Shown here piece after piece: positions 39,641 through 52,963 of a stretch of DNA of 64,000 nt. How positions within the stretch are numbered: position 1 is the stretch's first letter; every line of letters begins with the position of its first letter. A model generated the notes under the pieces. It saw only the letters and a program-made list of their open reading frames with translations, did no database searches and was not told where the DNA came from. The stretch comes from Enterobacter sp. C2 (GTDB lineage: Bacteria; Pseudomonadota; Gammaproteobacteria; Enterobacterales; Enterobacteriaceae). The stretch covers positions 3,968,001 through 4,032,000 of the forward strand of contig NZ_CP082269.1 of the NCBI RefSeq assembly GCF_019880405.1, read 5' to 3'. Position numbers and translations under genes: made by a program.

Positions 39641-40971
39641 CAGGCCAGCTTCAGATCTCGGGTCATGTTCTCCACGCCGTTCTCGTGGATCACCACGTTA
39701 TCTTCGATACGGATCCCGCCGAACGGCTTCAGCGCTTCAATTTTCTGCCAGTTGAAGTGCTTGCTGAACTCGCCTTCACGCCACGCGCTCAGCAGCGAGT
39801 CGATGAAGTAGATACCCGGCTCAATGGTCAGCACCATGCGCGGCTGGATTACGCGGGTGCAGCGCAGGTAAGGATATTTTGCCGGCGCGGCCAAATGCGT
39901 ACCGGTGTCATCCTGCATAAAGCCAGCAACGTCATGCACCTGAAGGCCCAGCGGATGGCCGATACCGTGCGGCATGAAGGGGCCGGTGAGATTGTTCTCT
40001 ACCATCGCTTCTTCGCTGATGTCGGTAACAATCTGATGACGACGGAGCAGCTTCGCAATGCGCTGATGGAACTGCAGGTGATAGTCGATATAGCTCACCC
40101 CCGCTTTCATAGTGCCGATTAGCGCCAGCTGCTCGTCGTTGACATCTTTGATCAACTGCGCAAAGTCGTTATCGCCATTGGCGGCCCAGGTCCGGGTCAG
40201 ATCCGCGGCGTAGCCGTTATACTCGGCGCCAGCGTCCAGCAGGAAGCTGCGCATCTCAGCGGGTGCGCGATGATCCAGCCTGGTGTAGTGCAGCACGGAA
40301 GCGTGCTCGTTGAGCGCCACGATATTGCTGTAGGGTACGTCGGTATCGCGGTGGCCGGTGGCGGTCAGATAGGCCACATTGATGTCAAACTCGCTCATGC
40401 CGGAGAGAAACGCCTCGTGCGCTGCACGGTGGCCCATCACTGCCGTCTTCTGCGCCTCTCGCATACAGGCCAGCTCGTAGTCGGTCTTATAGGCGCGATA
40501 GTAGTGCAGATAGTCAATCACCCCTTTCGGGTTGATATTCTCGGCTTTGATCTCCAGCTGCAATGCGCGCTCTGTCACCGGGCCGATGTAGGCGATATTG
40601 CCCCGTGCCGCAGGCAGCTGGCTGGCGATACCGTCTGCTTTTGGCAGGGCAATAATCTCGATCTCTTCGGTCCAGAACGAGGTCGGCAGCGGCTCGACGT
40701 TGTGCCAGTAATCTACCGGCAGGTAGAACCACAGCTTGGGCTTGTTGACACCATCCACCAGCAACCAGCAGTTGGGAACCTGAGTAACAGGTACCCAGGC
40801 TTTAAACTGCGGGTTGACCTTAAAGGGGTACGGATGGTCATCAAGGAAGATGTTGAACAGCTCGCCGGAGTGAATCAGCAATGCGTCGAGCTTAAAGCGG
40901 GCCAGTACGTCCCGGGCACGTTCCTGTAGGGTAACGATATGATCTTTATAAAGCGCAGCCAGTGAGTCCAT
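39640..40971 (-). CDS. pepQ: Xaa-Pro dipeptidase (prolidase)
   Basis: PepQ hydrolyses dipeptides with C-terminal proline using a two-metal centre of the M24B 'pita-bread' fold. The metal ligands lie in [17 protein letters not shown] (Asp, Asp), PHGIGHPLG (His), TIEPGIYF (Glu) and GIRIEDN (Glu). I chose the ATG at 40971 ([11 protein letters not shown]), giving 443 residues as in E. coli. It is divergent from fadB. Confidence 0.97.
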   Translation of the reverse strand: MDSLAALYKDHIVTLQERARDVLARFKLDALLIHSGELFNIFLDDHPYPFKVNPQFKAWVPVTQVPNCWLLVDGVNKPKLWFYLPVDYWHNVEPLPTSFWTEEIEIIALPKADGIASQLPAARGNIAYIGPVTERALQLEIKAENINPKGVIDYLHYYRAYKTDYELACMREAQKTAVMGHRAAHEAFLSGMSEFDINVAYLTATGHRDTDVPYSNIVALNEHASVLHYTRLDHRAPAEMRSFLLDAGAEYNGYAADLTRTWAANGDNDFAQLIKDVNDEQLALIGTMKAGVSYIDYHLQFHQRIAKLLRRHQIVTDISEEAMVENNLTGPFMPHGIGHPLGLQVHDVAGFMQDDTGTHLAAPAKYPYLRCTRVIQPRMVLTIEPGIYFIDSLLSAWREGEFSKHFNWQKIEALKPFGGIRIEDNVVIHENGVENMTRDLKLA

Positions 40972-41116
40972 GATTTTCCCTTCTGGTTTAGACGGCAATT
41001 CTCGGCATCTTAACATACCCGGTAACGCCTGCGTGTTTTCCGTTTAGCGTGATCGCCTCAGCAACTTTTTAAACTCTCATTTGCATTTTATTAACATAAT
41101 AACCACACTCCGTTTC

Positions 41117-41133
41117 ATCTGGTAAGACCAGTA
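41117..41133 (+). promoter_or_regulatory. FadR operator of fadBA
   Basis: ATCTGGTAAGACCAGTA is a near-palindrome matching the known FadR site of E. coli fadB (ATCTGGTACGACCAGAT) with three differences. It lies 25 bases before the fadB start. FadR released by long-chain acyl-CoA would derepress the operon. Confidence 0.85.
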
Positions 41134-41158
41134 ACCCTGCTGGATTCAGGAGACTGAC

Positions 41159-43348
41159 ATGCTCTACAAAGGCGATACCCTATACCTCGACTGGCTGGAA
41201 AACGGCATTGCTGAACTGGTGTTCGCGGCCCCCGGCTCTGTCAACAAGCTCGATACGGCGACGGTGGCGAGTCTCGGCCAGGCGCTGGACGTGCTGGAAA
41301 AAAGCCCCGACCTCACCGGGCTGCTGCTGCGCTCCGACAAAGCCGCCTTTATTGTCGGCGCGGACATTACCGAATTCCTCTCTCTGTTCCAGGTTCCCGA
41401 AGAGCAGCTTAGCCAGTGGCTGCACTTCGCTAACAGCGTCTTTAACCGCCTGGAAGATCTGCCTGTTCCCACAATCTCTGCCGTTAACGGCTATGCGCTG
41501 GGTGGCGGCTGTGAGTGTGTGCTCGCCACCGACTATCGTTTAGCGACGCCGGATCTGCGTATTGGCCTGCCGGAAACCAGGCTGGGGATTATGCCTGGCT
41601 TTGGCGGCTCGGTGCGCATGCCGCGCCTGCTGGGGGCTGACAGCGCACTGGAGATCATCGCTGCTGGCAAAGACGTAGGCGCTGAACAGGCGCTGAAAAT
41701 CGGCCTCGTCGATGGCATCGTAGCGGCGGAAAAACTGCGCGATGGCGCGCTGGCCGTTCTGCGTCAGGCGATAGAGGGCGATCTGGACTGGCGCGCCAAA
41801 CGCCAGCCGAAGCTGGAGCCGCTGAAACTCAGCAAGATTGAAGCCGCCATGAGCTTTACCATCGCCAAAGGCATGGTGATGCAGACCGCAGGCAAGCACT
41901 ACCCCGCCCCGCTGACGGCGGTGAAAACCATTGAAGCGGCGGCCCGGTTTGGCCGTGATGAGGCGCTGGCGCTTGAGAACCAGAGCTTTGTCCCGCTGGC
42001 TCACACCAACGAGGCCCGCGCGCTGGTAGGCATCTTCCTGAACGATCAGTATGTCAAAGGTCAGGCCAAAAAGCTGACCCAAAACGTCGAGACCCCGAAG
42101 CAGGCCGCCGTGCTGGGCGCAGGCATTATGGGTGGCGGCATCGCTTACCAGTCGGCATGGAAAGGCGTGCCGGTGCTGATGAAAGATATCAACGACAAAT
42201 CCCTGACGCTGGGTATCAGCGAGGCCAGCAAGCTGCTCAATAAGCAGCTTGAGCGCGGCAAGATTGACGGTTTGAAGCTGGCGGGCGTCATTGCCACTAT
42301 CCATCCAACCCTCGACTATACCGGCTTTGATCGCGTCGACGTGGTGGTAGAAGCGGTCGTCGAAAATCCTAAAGTGAAAAAAGCGGTGCTGGCCGAGACC
42401 GAACAGAAGGTACGCCCGGATACGGTGCTGGCCTCAAACACCTCGACGATTCCTATCAGCGAGCTGGCCAGCGTTCTGCAACGCCCAGAGAACTTCTGCG
42501 GCATGCACTTCTTTAACCCGGTACACCGTATGCCGCTGGTAGAGGTGATCCGTGGCGAAAAAACCTCGGAACAGACCCTCGCCAAAGTGGTCGCCTGGGC
42601 GAGCAAAATGGGCAAAACGCCTATCGTCGTTAACGACTGCCCTGGCTTCTTCGTCAACCGCGTCCTGTTCCCCTACTTTGCCGCCTTCGGCCAGCTCCTG
42701 CGCGACGGCGCGGACTTCCGCCGCGTGGATAAGGTAATGGAAAAGCAGTTTGGCTGGCCAATGGGCCCGGCTTATCTGCTGGACGTGGTGGGCATCGATA
42801 CGGCGCATCACGCCCAGGCGGTCATGGCCGCTGGCTTCCCGGAGCGGATGCAGAAAGATTACCGCGACGCCATTGACGTACTGTTCGACGCGGGCCGCTT
42901 TGGACAGAAAAACGGCCAGGGCTTCTGGCGTTATAAAGAGGACAGCAAAGGCAAGCCGAAGAAAGAGGAAGATGCTGCCGTTGACGGCCTGCTGGCAGAG
43001 GTTAGCCAGCCGAAGCGCGACTTCTCTGACGAGGAGATTATTGCCCGCATGATGATCCCGATGGTTAACGAAGTGGTGCGCTGTCTGGAAGAGGGCATTA
43101 TCGCTAGCCCGGCTGAAGCCGATATGGCCCTGGTCTACGGCCTTGGCTTCCCACCGTTCCACGGCGGCGCATTCCGCTGGCTCGACACGCAGGGTAGCGC
43201 CAGCTATCTCGATCGAGCGCAGCAGTTCGCCGCCCTTGGCCCGCTCTACGCCGTGCCAGACGGCCTGCGTGAGAAAGCGCGCCATAACGAACCCTATTAT
43301 CCTCCCGTTGCGCCAGCCCGCCCGGCAGGCGTTCTGAAATCGGCTTAA
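41159..43348 (+). CDS. fadB: Fatty acid oxidation complex subunit alpha
   Basis: FadB carries enoyl-CoA hydratase/isomerase and 3-hydroxyacyl-CoA dehydrogenase activities of aerobic beta-oxidation. It has 729 residues, the E. coli length. The N-terminal crotonase domain shows GYALGGGCE and [15 protein letters not shown] with its two catalytic Glu. The NAD-binding loop [11 protein letters not shown] starts near residue 320, and [14 protein letters not shown] holds the dehydrogenase His. It starts after CAGGAGAC and precedes fadA. Confidence 0.98.
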   Translation: MLYKGDTLYLDWLENGIAELVFAAPGSVNKLDTATVASLGQALDVLEKSPDLTGLLLRSDKAAFIVGADITEFLSLFQVPEEQLSQWLHFANSVFNRLEDLPVPTISAVNGYALGGGCECVLATDYRLATPDLRIGLPETRLGIMPGFGGSVRMPRLLGADSALEIIAAGKDVGAEQALKIGLVDGIVAAEKLRDGALAVLRQAIEGDLDWRAKRQPKLEPLKLSKIEAAMSFTIAKGMVMQTAGKHYPAPLTAVKTIEAAARFGRDEALALENQSFVPLAHTNEARALVGIFLNDQYVKGQAKKLTQNVETPKQAAVLGAGIMGGGIAYQSAWKGVPVLMKDINDKSLTLGISEASKLLNKQLERGKIDGLKLAGVIATIHPTLDYTGFDRVDVVVEAVVENPKVKKAVLAETEQKVRPDTVLASNTSTIPISELASVLQRPENFCGMHFFNPVHRMPLVEVIRGEKTSEQTLAKVVAWASKMGKTPIVVNDCPGFFVNRVLFPYFAAFGQLLRDGADFRRVDKVMEKQFGWPMGPAYLLDVVGIDTAHHAQAVMAAGFPERMQKDYRDAIDVLFDAGRFGQKNGQGFWRYKEDSKGKPKKEEDAAVDGLLAEVSQPKRDFSDEEIIARMMIPMVNEVVRCLEEGIIASPAEADMALVYGLGFPPFHGGAFRWLDTQGSASYLDRAQQFAALGPLYAVPDGLREKARHNEPYYPPVAPARPAGVLKSA

Positions 43349-44520
<1,172 letters not shown>

Positions 44521-44521
<1 letters not shown>

Positions 44522-44570
44522 GCGTGTCAGGCAGGCCCGGCGGGAGAGACACCGTCGGGCCAGTCACGCT
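44521..44570. terminator. Long palindrome between fadA and fre
   Basis: GGCCCGGCGG and CCGTCGGGCC form a ten-pair stem, enclosed by AGCGTG and CACGCT which also pair. It fills almost the entire gap between the convergent fadA and fre stops. It lacks a clear T-run, so it may be a REP-like mRNA-end structure or a bidirectional terminator. Confidence 0.6.
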
Positions 44571-44575
44571 GAGGC

Positions 44576-45277
44576 TTAGATAAAAGCGAAAGCGTCGCCG
44601 AAGAGACGATCTTCCCGCGCGCCGCGTTCGTTGCAGAAGAGGTCCCGGGCGATTTTTGCCATTTCGAAACGTCCGGCAATATAGATATCATGCTCGGCCA
44701 GCGTGCCGAAATCCTGAAGTACCGCGGTCAATACCGTGCCGCTGCGGCCTTGCCACGCCTCTTCCGGCTGTTCAACCACCGGCACCACCTTCAGATTGGG
44801 GTGGGTCACCGCTAAAGCTTGCAGCTCAGAGAGATCGTACAGGTGCTTCTCTTCGCGTCCGCCCCAGTAGATGGTGATATCACGTGCCGGGTTACGCGCC
44901 AGCGCGGTCAGCAGAATCGAGCGCACGTAGGAGAAGCCGGTCCCACCTGCAATCAGGATCAGCGGACGCTCTTCGTCATCGCGCAGCCAGGCATCGCCGT
45001 GCGGAATATCGATAACAATTTCGCGCTCTTTCAGGATCCGGTCCATTACCGCCATCGCATAGAGGTTCAGCTCAGAAGCACCGATGTGCAGCTCGATGAA
45101 CGCCTGCTCATCCGGCGTGGATGCCATGGAGAACGGACGCTTATCGCGCTCGTCCATCACCACCATCAAATATTGCCCGGCGCGAAAAGAAAACGCCGCG
45201 TCCGGTACAAGACGAACACGGTATACGGTATCGGTGATAGCTTCTACCGAAGTCACTTTACAGCTTAAGGTTGTCAT
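44576..45277 (-). CDS. fre: NAD(P)H-flavin reductase
   Basis: Fre reduces free flavins with NAD(P)H; the reduced flavin serves, among others, iron reduction and, in the UbiX/UbiD branch, flavin supply. It has 233 residues from the ATG at 45277 ([10 protein letters not shown]). The flavin-binding RPFSMAS motif and the nucleotide-binding [14 protein letters not shown] are intact. It follows ubiD on the same strand by 55 bases. Confidence 0.97.
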   Translation of the reverse strand: MTTLSCKVTSVEAITDTVYRVRLVPDAAFSFRAGQYLMVVMDERDKRPFSMASTPDEQAFIELHIGASELNLYAMAVMDRILKEREIVIDIPHGDAWLRDDEERPLILIAGGTGFSYVRSILLTALARNPARDITIYWGGREEKHLYDLSELQALAVTHPNLKVVPVVEQPEEAWQGRSGTVLTAVLQDFGTLAEHDIYIAGRFEMAKIARDLFCNERGAREDRLFGDAFAFI

Positions 45278-45332
45278 GCGCTCCCTCTGTCGGGTCGTTT
45301 TATTACGAATCAAAAGGCAAAACGGCGGCGCA

Positions 45333-46829
45333 TTAGCTGCCTTTACCGTCACTCATTATGCCCAGCTCATCCCAGATAGCGTCAATTCTCGCGGTAACGG
45401 CAGGATCCTTTTTAATCGGACGCCCCCATTCACGCTGGGTTTCACCAGGCCATTTGTTGGTAGCATCCAGCCCCATTTTAGAGCCCAGACCGGAAACCGG
45501 CGAGGCAAAATCCAGGTAGTCTATCGGCGTGTTCTCTACCAACACCGTATCCCTTGCCGGATCCATACGGGTGGTGATCGCCCAGATAACGTCGTTCCAG
45601 TCGCGCGCGTTTACGTCATCATCACAGACAATAACAAATTTGGTGTACATAAACTGCCGCAGGAAGGACCACACGCCCATCATCACGCGTTTGGCATGAC
45701 CGGCATACTGCTTTTTGATGGTCACTACCGCCAGGCGGTACGAGCACCCCTCCGGGGGAAGATAGAAATCGACAATCTCCGGAAACTGCTTTTGCAGGAT
45801 CGGCACAAAGACTTCGTTCAGCGCCACGCCGAGCACGGCTGGCTCGTCGGGCGGGCGCCCCGTGTAGGTGGAGTGGTAGATAGCATCTTCACGCTGGGTA
45901 ATATGCGTCACCGTAAACACCGGGAAGCTATCTATCTCATTATAGTAGCCTGTGTGGTCGCCATACGGGCCTTCCGGGGCCATCTCACCCGGCTCAATGT
46001 AGCCCTCAAGCACGATCTCCGCGCTGGCAGGAACTTCCAGATCGTTTGAGATGCACTTTACTACCTCGGTTTTCGTACCGCGCAGCAGGCCGGCAAAGGC
46101 ATATTCAGAAAGCGTATCCGGTACAGGGGTTACCGCGCCTAAAATCGTGGCGGGATCGGCCCCCAGCGCCACGGCAACCGGGAAACGTTCGCCGGGATGC
46201 GCTGCGCACCACTCCTGATAATCCAGCGCGCCGCCGCGATGCGACAGCCAGCGCATGATCAGTTTGTTCTTGCCAATAAGTTGCTGGCGATAGATACCCA
46301 GGTTCTGCCGCTCTTTATGCGGACCACGGGTGACGGTGAGGCCCCAGGTGATCAGCGGGGCGGCATCTTCCGGCCAGCACTGCATGATCGGGATAGTGGT
46401 GAGATCCACCGCTTCGCCCTGCACGACCTTTTGCTGGCATGGCGCGCCGCGCAGTCGTTTAGTGGGCATATTGAGCACCTGCTTAAACTGCGGCAGCTTA
46501 TCAAAGAGATCGCGGAAGCCTTTCGGCGGCTCTGGCTCTTTCAGGAAGGCCAGCAGCTTGCCCACCTCACGCAGCGCCGTCACATCCTCCTGCCCCATAC
46601 CCAGCGCCACGCGCTTCGGCGTGCCAAAGAGGTTGCAGAGTACCGGCATTGAGTAGCCCGTTGGGTTTTCAAATAACAGGGCGGGTCCACCGGCGCGCAG
46701 CGTGCGGTCGGCAATTTCTGTTATTTCCAGATGAGGATCAACAGGCAGCGTGATGCGTTTGAGTTCGCCCTGCTGTTCCAGCAGCGCCATAAAATCACGT
46801 AGGTCGTGGTATTTCATGCAGTTAATCAT
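45333..46829 (-). CDS. ubiD: 4-hydroxy-3-polyprenylbenzoate decarboxylase
   Basis: UbiD decarboxylates the prenylated hydroxybenzoate in ubiquinone synthesis using prenylated FMN. The 498-residue protein shows the family core with [40 protein letters not shown] and [14 protein letters not shown] chose the ATG at 46829, which has CCGAGGCC just upstream; an ATG at 46817 is also possible. It is divergent from rfaH. Confidence 0.97.
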   Translation of the reverse strand: MINCMKYHDLRDFMALLEQQGELKRITLPVDPHLEITEIADRTLRAGGPALLFENPTGYSMPVLCNLFGTPKRVALGMGQEDVTALREVGKLLAFLKEPEPPKGFRDLFDKLPQFKQVLNMPTKRLRGAPCQQKVVQGEAVDLTTIPIMQCWPEDAAPLITWGLTVTRGPHKERQNLGIYRQQLIGKNKLIMRWLSHRGGALDYQEWCAAHPGERFPVAVALGADPATILGAVTPVPDTLSEYAFAGLLRGTKTEVVKCISNDLEVPASAEIVLEGYIEPGEMAPEGPYGDHTGYYNEIDSFPVFTVTHITQREDAIYHSTYTGRPPDEPAVLGVALNEVFVPILQKQFPEIVDFYLPPEGCSYRLAVVTIKKQYAGHAKRVMMGVWSFLRQFMYTKFVIVCDDDVNARDWNDVIWAITTRMDPARDTVLVENTPIDYLDFASPVSGLGSKMGLDATNKWPGETQREWGRPIKKDPAVTARIDAIWDELGIMSDGKGS

Positions 46830-46999
46830 GGCCTCGGAGTCAGCCTTCCATTATACGGTGAACATCGGCGTGATGCTGTAATTTTGTTAAATTAGGGTAA
46901 ATCGTTACGCCAACATGTGGCGATGACCTCTATAATCACCTTAGCCATCATTATCGGGTTTTGATATGCTTGCACACGATTAGCTAAAACAGAGTGATT

Positions 47000-47488
47000 A
47001 TGCAAGCCTGGTATCTACTGTACTGCAAGCGGGGACAGCTCGAACGCGCCCAGCAACACCTTGAACGCCAGGCGGTAAACTGCCTGACGCCGATGATCAC
47101 GCTTGAAAAAATCGTGCGTGGCAAGCGCACTGCGGTGAGCGAACCGCTGTTCCCCAACTATCTGTTTGTCGAATTCGATCCGGAAGTGATCCACACCACC
47201 ACCATTAACGCGACTCGCGGCGTGAGCCACTTTGTCCGCTTCGGTGTTAGTCCGGCAACGGTGCCTGCGCCGGTGATCGCTCAGCTGGTGCACTATCAAC
47301 CTGAAGGGGTGACCGATCCCGAGACACCTTATCCGGGTGACAGCGTGGTGATCACTGAAGGGGCGTTTGAGGGGCTAAAGGCTATTTTTACCGAGCCTGA
47401 CGGCGAAGCACGCTCAATGCTGCTGCTGAATCTGCTCAACCAGCAGGTAGTGCAGAGCGTGAGAAACACCGACTTCCGTAAAGCTTAA
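47000..47488 (+). CDS. rfaH: Transcription antiterminator RfaH
   Basis: RfaH is the NusG paralogue recruited to ops-containing operons (LPS core, capsule, conjugation), where it suppresses Rho and recruits ribosomes. It has an N-terminal NGN domain ([14 protein letters not shown] ... FPNYLFVEF) and a C-terminal KOW domain. The ATG at 47000 (MQAWYLL) gives 162 residues as in E. coli; a GTG at 46994 is less likely. Its stop overlaps the convergent tatD end by four bases. Confidence 0.97.
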   Translation: MQAWYLLYCKRGQLERAQQHLERQAVNCLTPMITLEKIVRGKRTAVSEPLFPNYLFVEFDPEVIHTTTINATRGVSHFVRFGVSPATVPAPVIAQLVHYQPEGVTDPETPYPGDSVVITEGAFEGLKAIFTEPDGEARSMLLLNLLNQQVVQSVRNTDFRKA

Positions 47489-48267
47489 AACGCGATACCG
47501 AACAGCTGCCTGACGTTGTTATCTGTTATGCCTGCCAGCCGGTCAGCATCCTCGCCTCGCAGCTGCGCCACGCGTTGCAAAATATGCCCCAGCATAGCGG
47601 GCTCATTGCGCCGTGACGCTGGCTTAGGCTTGAGATCGCGAGGCAGCAGATAGGGGGCATCGGTTTCAATCAGCAGACGATCGGCCGGGATAAGCGGTAC
47701 GATTTCGCTAAGCGCCTGCCCGCGACGCTCGTCGCAGACCCAGCCGGTAATGCCCAGATAGAGCCCCCGAGCCAGACAGTTGCGTGCTTCCTGCTCTGAG
47801 CCGGTAAAGCAGTGCAGCACCGCGCCGGGGAGTTTATCCAGCCACGGATCGAGCAGAGCTAAGAAGCGCTCGTGGGCGTCGCGGCAGTGCAAAAACACCG
47901 GCAGGGAGAGCTCAGCGGCGAGAGCCAGCTGGGCGCTAAACGCCACTTCCTGCGCCTGCGGCGTGGAGAAGTTACGGTTAAAATCCAGCCCGCACTCACC
48001 AATGGCGACGACCTGCGGCAGGCTGGCCAGCTGGCGAATGGCGTCTGCGGTTTCCGGCTGCCACTGGCTGCTGTCATGTGGGTGGACGCCCGCCGTGGAC
48101 CAGCAGCCCGCGAACTGCGCAGCCAGCACCTGTGCCTGCTGGCTCTCATGCAGGTTGGTTCCGGTAAGCAGCATGCCGCTAACGCCTGCGGCGGCAGCCC
48201 GGGTGACAACCTGCTCGCGATCGCCAGCAAACTGTGAGCTAGTGAGGTTTACGCCAATATCAAACAT
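47485..48267 (-). CDS. tatD: TatD metal-dependent 3'-5' deoxyribonuclease
   Basis: TatD is a cytosolic TIM-barrel DNase of the amidohydrolase superfamily, implicated in DNA repair rather than in Tat export. Metal-binding motifs [34 protein letters not shown] and [11 protein letters not shown] are intact. The ATG at 48267 (MFDIGVNLT) gives 260 residues as in E. coli and overlaps the end of tatC by eight bases. Confidence 0.97.
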   Translation of the reverse strand: MFDIGVNLTSSQFAGDREQVVTRAAAAGVSGMLLTGTNLHESQQAQVLAAQFAGCWSTAGVHPHDSSQWQPETADAIRQLASLPQVVAIGECGLDFNRNFSTPQAQEVAFSAQLALAAELSLPVFLHCRDAHERFLALLDPWLDKLPGAVLHCFTGSEQEARNCLARGLYLGITGWVCDERRGQALSEIVPLIPADRLLIETDAPYLLPRDLKPKPASRRNEPAMLGHILQRVAQLRGEDADRLAGITDNNVRQLFGIAF

Positions 48268-49024
48268 CGTCTTCGCTTTCGTCGCTCTCTTCCTGGCGGA
48301 AGCGGCGCTTGCCAACATAAAAACGCGAGAAGAAGACGCCCACTTCAAACAGGCAGTACATCGGGATCGCCAGCAGCGTCTGGGAGAAAACATCCGGCGG
48401 CGTTAGCAGCATACCGACAACAAACGCGCCTACCAGCACATAAGGCCGTTTACGACGCAAATCGTCCGGCGTTGTGACGCCCATCCAGCAGAGCAGGACA
48501 ATGGCTACCGGTACTTCAAACGACACGCCGAAGGCCATAAACAGCGCCATGACGAAGTCGAGGTAGCTGGCAATATCCGTCGATACCTGCACGCCCACGG
48601 GCGCGGTATGGGTCAAAAAGCCAAACGCCAGCGGGAACACCACAAAGTAGGCGAAGGCCATGCCGATATAGAATAACAGCGAGCTGGAGACCAGCAGGGG
48701 CACAACCAGACGCCGCTCGTGCTTATAGAGCGCTGGGGCCACAAAGGCCCAGACCTGATAAAGAATAACGGGCGCGGAGAGGATCAGCGACACCATGAAG
48801 GTCAGCTTTACCGGGGTAAAGAACGGCGACGCCACGTCGGTAGCAATCATCGTTGCACCCAAGGGCATCTGCTTGATCAGCGGGGCTGAGACCAGCTGGT
48901 AGATATCGTTAGCGAAATAGACCAGCACGACGAAAATGGCGAGCACCGCAATGATGCAGTTCATCAGGCGTTTTCGCAGCTCGATCAGGTGCGTAATCAG
49001 CGGTTGGGTATCTTGTACAGCCAT
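48260..49024 (-). CDS. tatC: Sec-independent translocase subunit TatC
   Basis: TatC is the six-helix inner-membrane receptor for twin-arginine signal peptides. It has 254 residues. [11 protein letters not shown] at the N-terminus carries the conserved Glu, and the [13 protein letters not shown] segment is typical. It lies two bases after tatB on the same strand, in the tatABCD order. Confidence 0.97.
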   Translation of the reverse strand: MAVQDTQPLITHLIELRKRLMNCIIAVLAIFVVLVYFANDIYQLVSAPLIKQMPLGATMIATDVASPFFTPVKLTFMVSLILSAPVILYQVWAFVAPALYKHERRLVVPLLVSSSLLFYIGMAFAYFVVFPLAFGFLTHTAPVGVQVSTDIASYLDFVMALFMAFGVSFEVPVAIVLLCWMGVTTPDDLRRKRPYVLVGAFVVGMLLTPPDVFSQTLLAIPMYCLFEVGVFFSRFYVGKRRFRQEESDESEDDV

Positions 49025-49026
49025 GG

Positions 49027-49551
49027 TTACGGTTTATCACTTGTCGATGAAGATGAATGTGCGGCAGAGGCAGCGGGCTGAGCTGGCTTGCTGTCGACGG
49101 GCGTCTCCGTCTCCGTCTCCGGCGTCGGTGCCTGCGCTGGCGCGCTGGCCTGGTGCTCTGCAACGGCAGGCGTCACGCCCTGGTGCTGCTCCTCATTGCC
49201 TTTCACAATCGGATTATGAATGGTATGCGCTACGTCGCTTGCACGCTCGGGATCGTTGACGTTGTAGGTGCGCTTCATTGACTCTGCCGCATGGCGCAGC
49301 TCATCCATAGACTCTTTTAGCTCTGGCGTCAGGTGATCCATACTCGCTTTTTCAACCTTCTTGAGGCTGTCCTGAAGCTCCTGGATCTTCAGCTCCTGCG
49401 CCAGCTCATTCTGTACAGTGCTTGCCAGCGAGCGCAGCGCGCGCACCCATCCGGCCACCGTTTTAACCGCTACCGGTAAACGCTGCGGCCCCAGCACAAT
49501 CAGACCGATCACGAATACCAGTACCAGTTCGCCAAAACCAATATCGAACAC
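49027..49551 (-). CDS. tatB: Sec-independent translocase subunit TatB
   Basis: TatB works with TatC in signal-peptide recognition. One N-terminal membrane helix ([20 protein letters not shown]) with Glu8 is followed by GPQRLP and an amphipathic helix. The C-terminal part, rich in Pro, Ala, Ser and Thr, is disordered. It has 174 residues and lies three bases after tatA. Confidence 0.96.
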   Translation of the reverse strand: MFDIGFGELVLVFVIGLIVLGPQRLPVAVKTVAGWVRALRSLASTVQNELAQELKIQELQDSLKKVEKASMDHLTPELKESMDELRHAAESMKRTYNVNDPERASDVAHTIHNPIVKGNEEQHQGVTPAVAEHQASAPAQAPTPETETETPVDSKPAQPAASAAHSSSSTSDKP

Positions 49552-49554
49552 GAA

Positions 49555-49809
49555 TTACACCTGCTCTTTATCGCGACGTTTTTCTTCGTCTGTTTTCACA
49601 TCGTCTTGCTTTTCAGCAAGGGTTTTTGTGGAGAAATCAGCGTCCTCCGCCGATTTTTTCTCGTGCTTATCGTCATCGCCCATGGCTTTTTTAAAGCCTT
49701 TGATCGATGCGCCGAGATCGGAACCGATAGAGCCTAACTTTTTCGTTCCAAACAGCAGGACAACGATGACGGCAATAATAAGCAACTGCCAAATACTGAT
49801 ACCACCCAT
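49555..49809 (-). CDS. tatA: Sec-independent translocase subunit TatA
   Basis: TatA oligomerises to form the protein-conducting element of the Tat pathway. The 84-residue protein has one N-terminal helix ([18 protein letters not shown]), the hinge [14 protein letters not shown] and an amphipathic helix, then a charged tail ending DKEQV. It is five residues shorter than in E. coli, all in the tail. Confidence 0.96.
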   Translation of the reverse strand: MGGISIWQLLIIAVIVVLLFGTKKLGSIGSDLGASIKGFKKAMGDDDKHEKKSAEDADFSTKTLAEKQDDVKTDEEKRRDKEQV

Positions 49810-49879
49810 ACACGATCCTCAAGGATAGATGCTGAAATTAGCGAGCCGGTACAGCCTACCCGGCCCATTAAGCGTGCGG

Positions 49880-51526
49880 CTACAGCACGCGGGTTTTCCG
49901 CCAGCCAATAAGCCAGGCCACCACGCCACCGGCGATAAGCCATGCGGACGCCGTTTGCCACTCCGGCCGGTTGATCAAAAAGAGCGTTCCGCTCAGGATC
50001 AACGTTGCCCCAATACCGAACAGATAACGGGACTGCCCCTGGCGCACATTATTAACGCGCATCTCCCGGGCTATCATATCTACGTTGTGCTGCAGCTGCT
50101 TATGCCGCCGCAGGTTGTGGTAGATCAGTTCGGGCAGCTCGGGCATTTTCTCAATCCACATTGGTCCCTTCTCTTTCAGGGAACGGACCAGCGCCGGGAA
50201 GCCTACCTGATCTTTGATCCACGTTTCGAGGAAAGGTTTCGCCGTTTTCCACAAATCGAGCTGCGGATAGAGCTGACGACCTACGCCCTCGATATAAAGC
50301 AGCGTTTTTTGCAGCAGCACCAGCTGCGGCTGCACTTCCATATTGAACCGCCGCGCCGTGTTGAACAGGTTCAGCAGCACGTGGCCAAAAGAGATCTCCG
50401 CCAGCGGCTTCTCAAAAATCGGCTCGCACACGGTACGGATCGCAGATTCAAACTCTTCAACGTTGGTATCCGGTGGTACCCAGCCAGAATCAACGTGCAG
50501 CTCGGCAACCCGACGGTAGTCGCGGTTGAAGAACGCAATGAAGTTCTCCGCCAGGTAGCGCTTATCCTCTTTGTTCAGCGAGCCGACGATGCCACAGTCG
50601 ATACCGATATACTGCGGATCTTCCGGATGCTCATAGCTGACAAAGATATTGCCCGGGTGCATATCCCCGTGGAAAAAGCTATCACGGAACACCTGGGTAA
50701 AGAACACCTGTACGCCACGCTCGGCCAGCAGCTTGAGATCGGTATTGTTTTTCTCCAGTGCCGCAACGTCGTTCACCGGAATACCATAGATGCGTTCCAT
50801 GACAAGCATATTTTGGCTGCAGTAATCGGAGTAAACTTCTGGCACGTAGAGCATCGCGCTATTTTCAAAGTTACGCCGCAGCTGGATGGCGTTGGCCGCT
50901 TCACGCAGCAGATCCAGCTCGTCGATCAGCGTCTTCTCATACTCCTTCACCACTTCCAGCGGGCGCAGGCGACGTCCGTCCGGCAGCAGGCGTGGAACCC
51001 AGCGCGCAAGGCGATAGATCAGGCTCATATCGGCTCTGATTATCGGCAGAATATCCGGCCGGATCACCTTGATCACCACTTCCTTGCCGTTCTCTTTCAG
51101 GCGAGCAGTGTGGACCTGGGCGATAGAGGCTGACGCCAGCGGCGTAATGTCAAAATCATCAAACCACGTCTCTACGGGGATATCACCCATCGCCTTTTCG
51201 ATCTGGCGCTTAGCCAGCTTGCCGTCAAAGGGAGCAACGCGATCCTGGAGCATCGCAAGCTGGTCGGCAATCACGGGCGGGAAGAGATCGCGACGGGTAG
51301 AGAGCATCTGCCCGAACTTGATCCACACCGGTCCCAGCTCCTGCAGCGCAAGCCGCAGGCGATGACCTAACTCTTTGTCTTTGTGACGGTTTGGCATCCA
51401 GAACAGCGTGCGACGCCAGAGCCGAATCGGCAGGGTAAGACGCATTCGTGGGATGAGCTCATCAAGCCCGTAACTCAAAAAAGTTTGAATGATGAAGTAC
51501 AGGCGTCGAATTTCACCTGGCGTCAT
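49880..51526 (-). CDS. ubiB: Ubiquinone biosynthesis ATPase/kinase-like protein UbiB
   Basis: UbiB is an atypical protein-kinase-like (ADCK) family member needed for ubiquinone synthesis. KFGQMLSTR (the KxGQ signature), a Lys in VVIKVIRP, and [11 protein letters not shown] with IDCGIVG are visible. Two C-terminal membrane helices anchor it. It has 548 residues. Its GTG/ATG start region overlaps the ubiJ stop by four bases. Confidence 0.97.
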   Translation of the reverse strand: MTPGEIRRLYFIIQTFLSYGLDELIPRMRLTLPIRLWRRTLFWMPNRHKDKELGHRLRLALQELGPVWIKFGQMLSTRRDLFPPVIADQLAMLQDRVAPFDGKLAKRQIEKAMGDIPVETWFDDFDITPLASASIAQVHTARLKENGKEVVIKVIRPDILPIIRADMSLIYRLARWVPRLLPDGRRLRPLEVVKEYEKTLIDELDLLREAANAIQLRRNFENSAMLYVPEVYSDYCSQNMLVMERIYGIPVNDVAALEKNNTDLKLLAERGVQVFFTQVFRDSFFHGDMHPGNIFVSYEHPEDPQYIGIDCGIVGSLNKEDKRYLAENFIAFFNRDYRRVAELHVDSGWVPPDTNVEEFESAIRTVCEPIFEKPLAEISFGHVLLNLFNTARRFNMEVQPQLVLLQKTLLYIEGVGRQLYPQLDLWKTAKPFLETWIKDQVGFPALVRSLKEKGPMWIEKMPELPELIYHNLRRHKQLQHNVDMIAREMRVNNVRQGQSRYLFGIGATLILSGTLFLINRPEWQTASAWLIAGGVVAWLIGWRKTRVL

Positions 51527-52128
51527 TTGCCCTCCAGTTTTTCCAGCCGTTTGGTTAACGCATCAACCGAGCGCGTGACAGCGGCGGCCTCCTCGGCAAA
51601 CCAGGCAACTTCCAGTCCACCGGGTGCCAGACGCCACTCTTCCGTTATGGCTTCGCCCACGTACTGCTGCTGACGCTGCAGACCATGTTGGAAGCGCTTT
51701 GCACCGCCGCGCAGAACTTTCGCGATGCCTTCGGCGGCGATATCGCCGGTGTAAGGGGCAAGTAGCTCAGCAAAATCGAACTCTGCGAGATCGAAAAGCG
51801 CGCTAAGGTTTTGTACAACCTGAATATCACCCTGCACTTCCAGCTCGCCGCTGCGTATAAGCGTAGTCAGCTGCTGGCGATCGCGCAGCTTCGGTAGCAA
51901 CCGGGCCTGGGTAATGACGGTGCAGTCCGCCTCGCCCTCCCAGGCGCTCAGTACATCGACTTGGCGCTCGCTAAAGGCCAGGATAAGCGGCGTAGAGAAC
52001 TCTTTGAGGACAATACGCAGTACCTTACCCTGCAGGCGCTGGCGGGCGGGTTTTAATGCCCTTTCGCGATATAAAAATGTATTGAGAACACCTTCGATTC
52101 CAGCGCTCACTAACGGCGTAAAGGGCAT
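51523..52128 (-). CDS. ubiJ: Ubiquinone biosynthesis accessory factor UbiJ
   Basis: UbiJ (formerly YigP) binds the prenyl chain of ubiquinone intermediates through an SCP2 domain in the soluble Ubi complex with UbiK. The 201-residue protein has an N-terminal SCP2-like domain and a C-terminal coiled coil ([20 protein letters not shown]). In E. coli the 3' part of this locus also encodes the sRNA EsrE; I cannot confirm that here. It sits between ubiE and ubiB in one transcript. Confidence 0.94.
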   Translation of the reverse strand: MPFTPLVSAGIEGVLNTFLYRERALKPARQRLQGKVLRIVLKEFSTPLILAFSERQVDVLSAWEGEADCTVITQARLLPKLRDRQQLTTLIRSGELEVQGDIQVVQNLSALFDLAEFDFAELLAPYTGDIAAEGIAKVLRGGAKRFQHGLQRQQQYVGEAITEEWRLAPGGLEVAWFAEEAAAVTRSVDALTKRLEKLEGK

Positions 52129-52141
52129 TCACTCACTCCTG

Positions 52142-52897
52142 TCAGAACTTATATCCACGGTGCAGCGCGACGATACCCGCCGTCAGGTTGAAATACTCTG
52201 CGTTTTCAAAACCAGCATCCTGCATCATCGCCTTCAGCGTCTCCTGATCGGGATGCATACGGATGGACTCCGCCAGGTAGCGGTAGCTTTCGCCATCCTT
52301 CGCCACCAGCTCGCCGATGCGCGGCAGCACGTGGAAAGAGTAGGCGTCATAGGCTTTGCTCAGCGGCTCGATAATCGGTTTAGAGAACTCAAGAACTAAC
52401 AGGCGTCCGCCCGGCTTGAGCACGCGGAACATAGAGCGCAGCGCTTTCTCTTTATCGGTGACGTTACGCAGCCCGAAAGCGATGGTGATGCAGTCAAAGG
52501 TGTTGTCCGGGAACGGCAGCGCTTCAGCGTTGGCCTGCACGTATTCAACGTTACCTACCACGCCAAGGTTGCGCAGCTTTTCACGCCCGACTTTCAGCAT
52601 GGAGTCGTTGATGTCGGCCAGCACCACCTGCCCGGTTTCACCCACCAGACGGGAGAATTTCGCCGTCAGGTCACCGGTACCGCCCGCGAGGTCGAGGACC
52701 TTCTGCCCACGGCGTACACCGCTGCAGTCAATTGTGAAACGTTTCCACAAACGATGGATGCCCATCGACATCAGATCGTTCATTACGTCATATTTTGCGG
52801 CCACGGAGTGAAATACGTGAGCCACCATGTCGGCCTTTTGCGTTTTGGCGACAGTCTGATAACCAAAATGCGTCGTTTCTTGTGAATCTTCCGCCAT
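52142..52897 (-). CDS. ubiE: Ubiquinone/menaquinone C-methyltransferase
   Basis: UbiE methylates demethylmenaquinone and the corresponding benzoquinol intermediate using SAM. It has 251 residues, the E. coli length. The SAM-binding motif [12 protein letters not shown] and the [15 protein letters not shown] and [15 protein letters not shown] segments are diagnostic. It leads the ubiE-ubiJ-ubiB series. Confidence 0.98.
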   Translation of the reverse strand: MAEDSQETTHFGYQTVAKTQKADMVAHVFHSVAAKYDVMNDLMSMGIHRLWKRFTIDCSGVRRGQKVLDLAGGTGDLTAKFSRLVGETGQVVLADINDSMLKVGREKLRNLGVVGNVEYVQANAEALPFPDNTFDCITIAFGLRNVTDKEKALRSMFRVLKPGGRLLVLEFSKPIIEPLSKAYDAYSFHVLPRIGELVAKDGESYRYLAESIRMHPDQETLKAMMQDAGFENAEYFNLTAGIVALHRGYKF

Positions 52898-52963
52898 CTC
52901 AGTGCCTGCTATTCAAGAAATTGTTCGTGAAGTGTAACAGATTGGGCGAGATTGCCCTACGTT

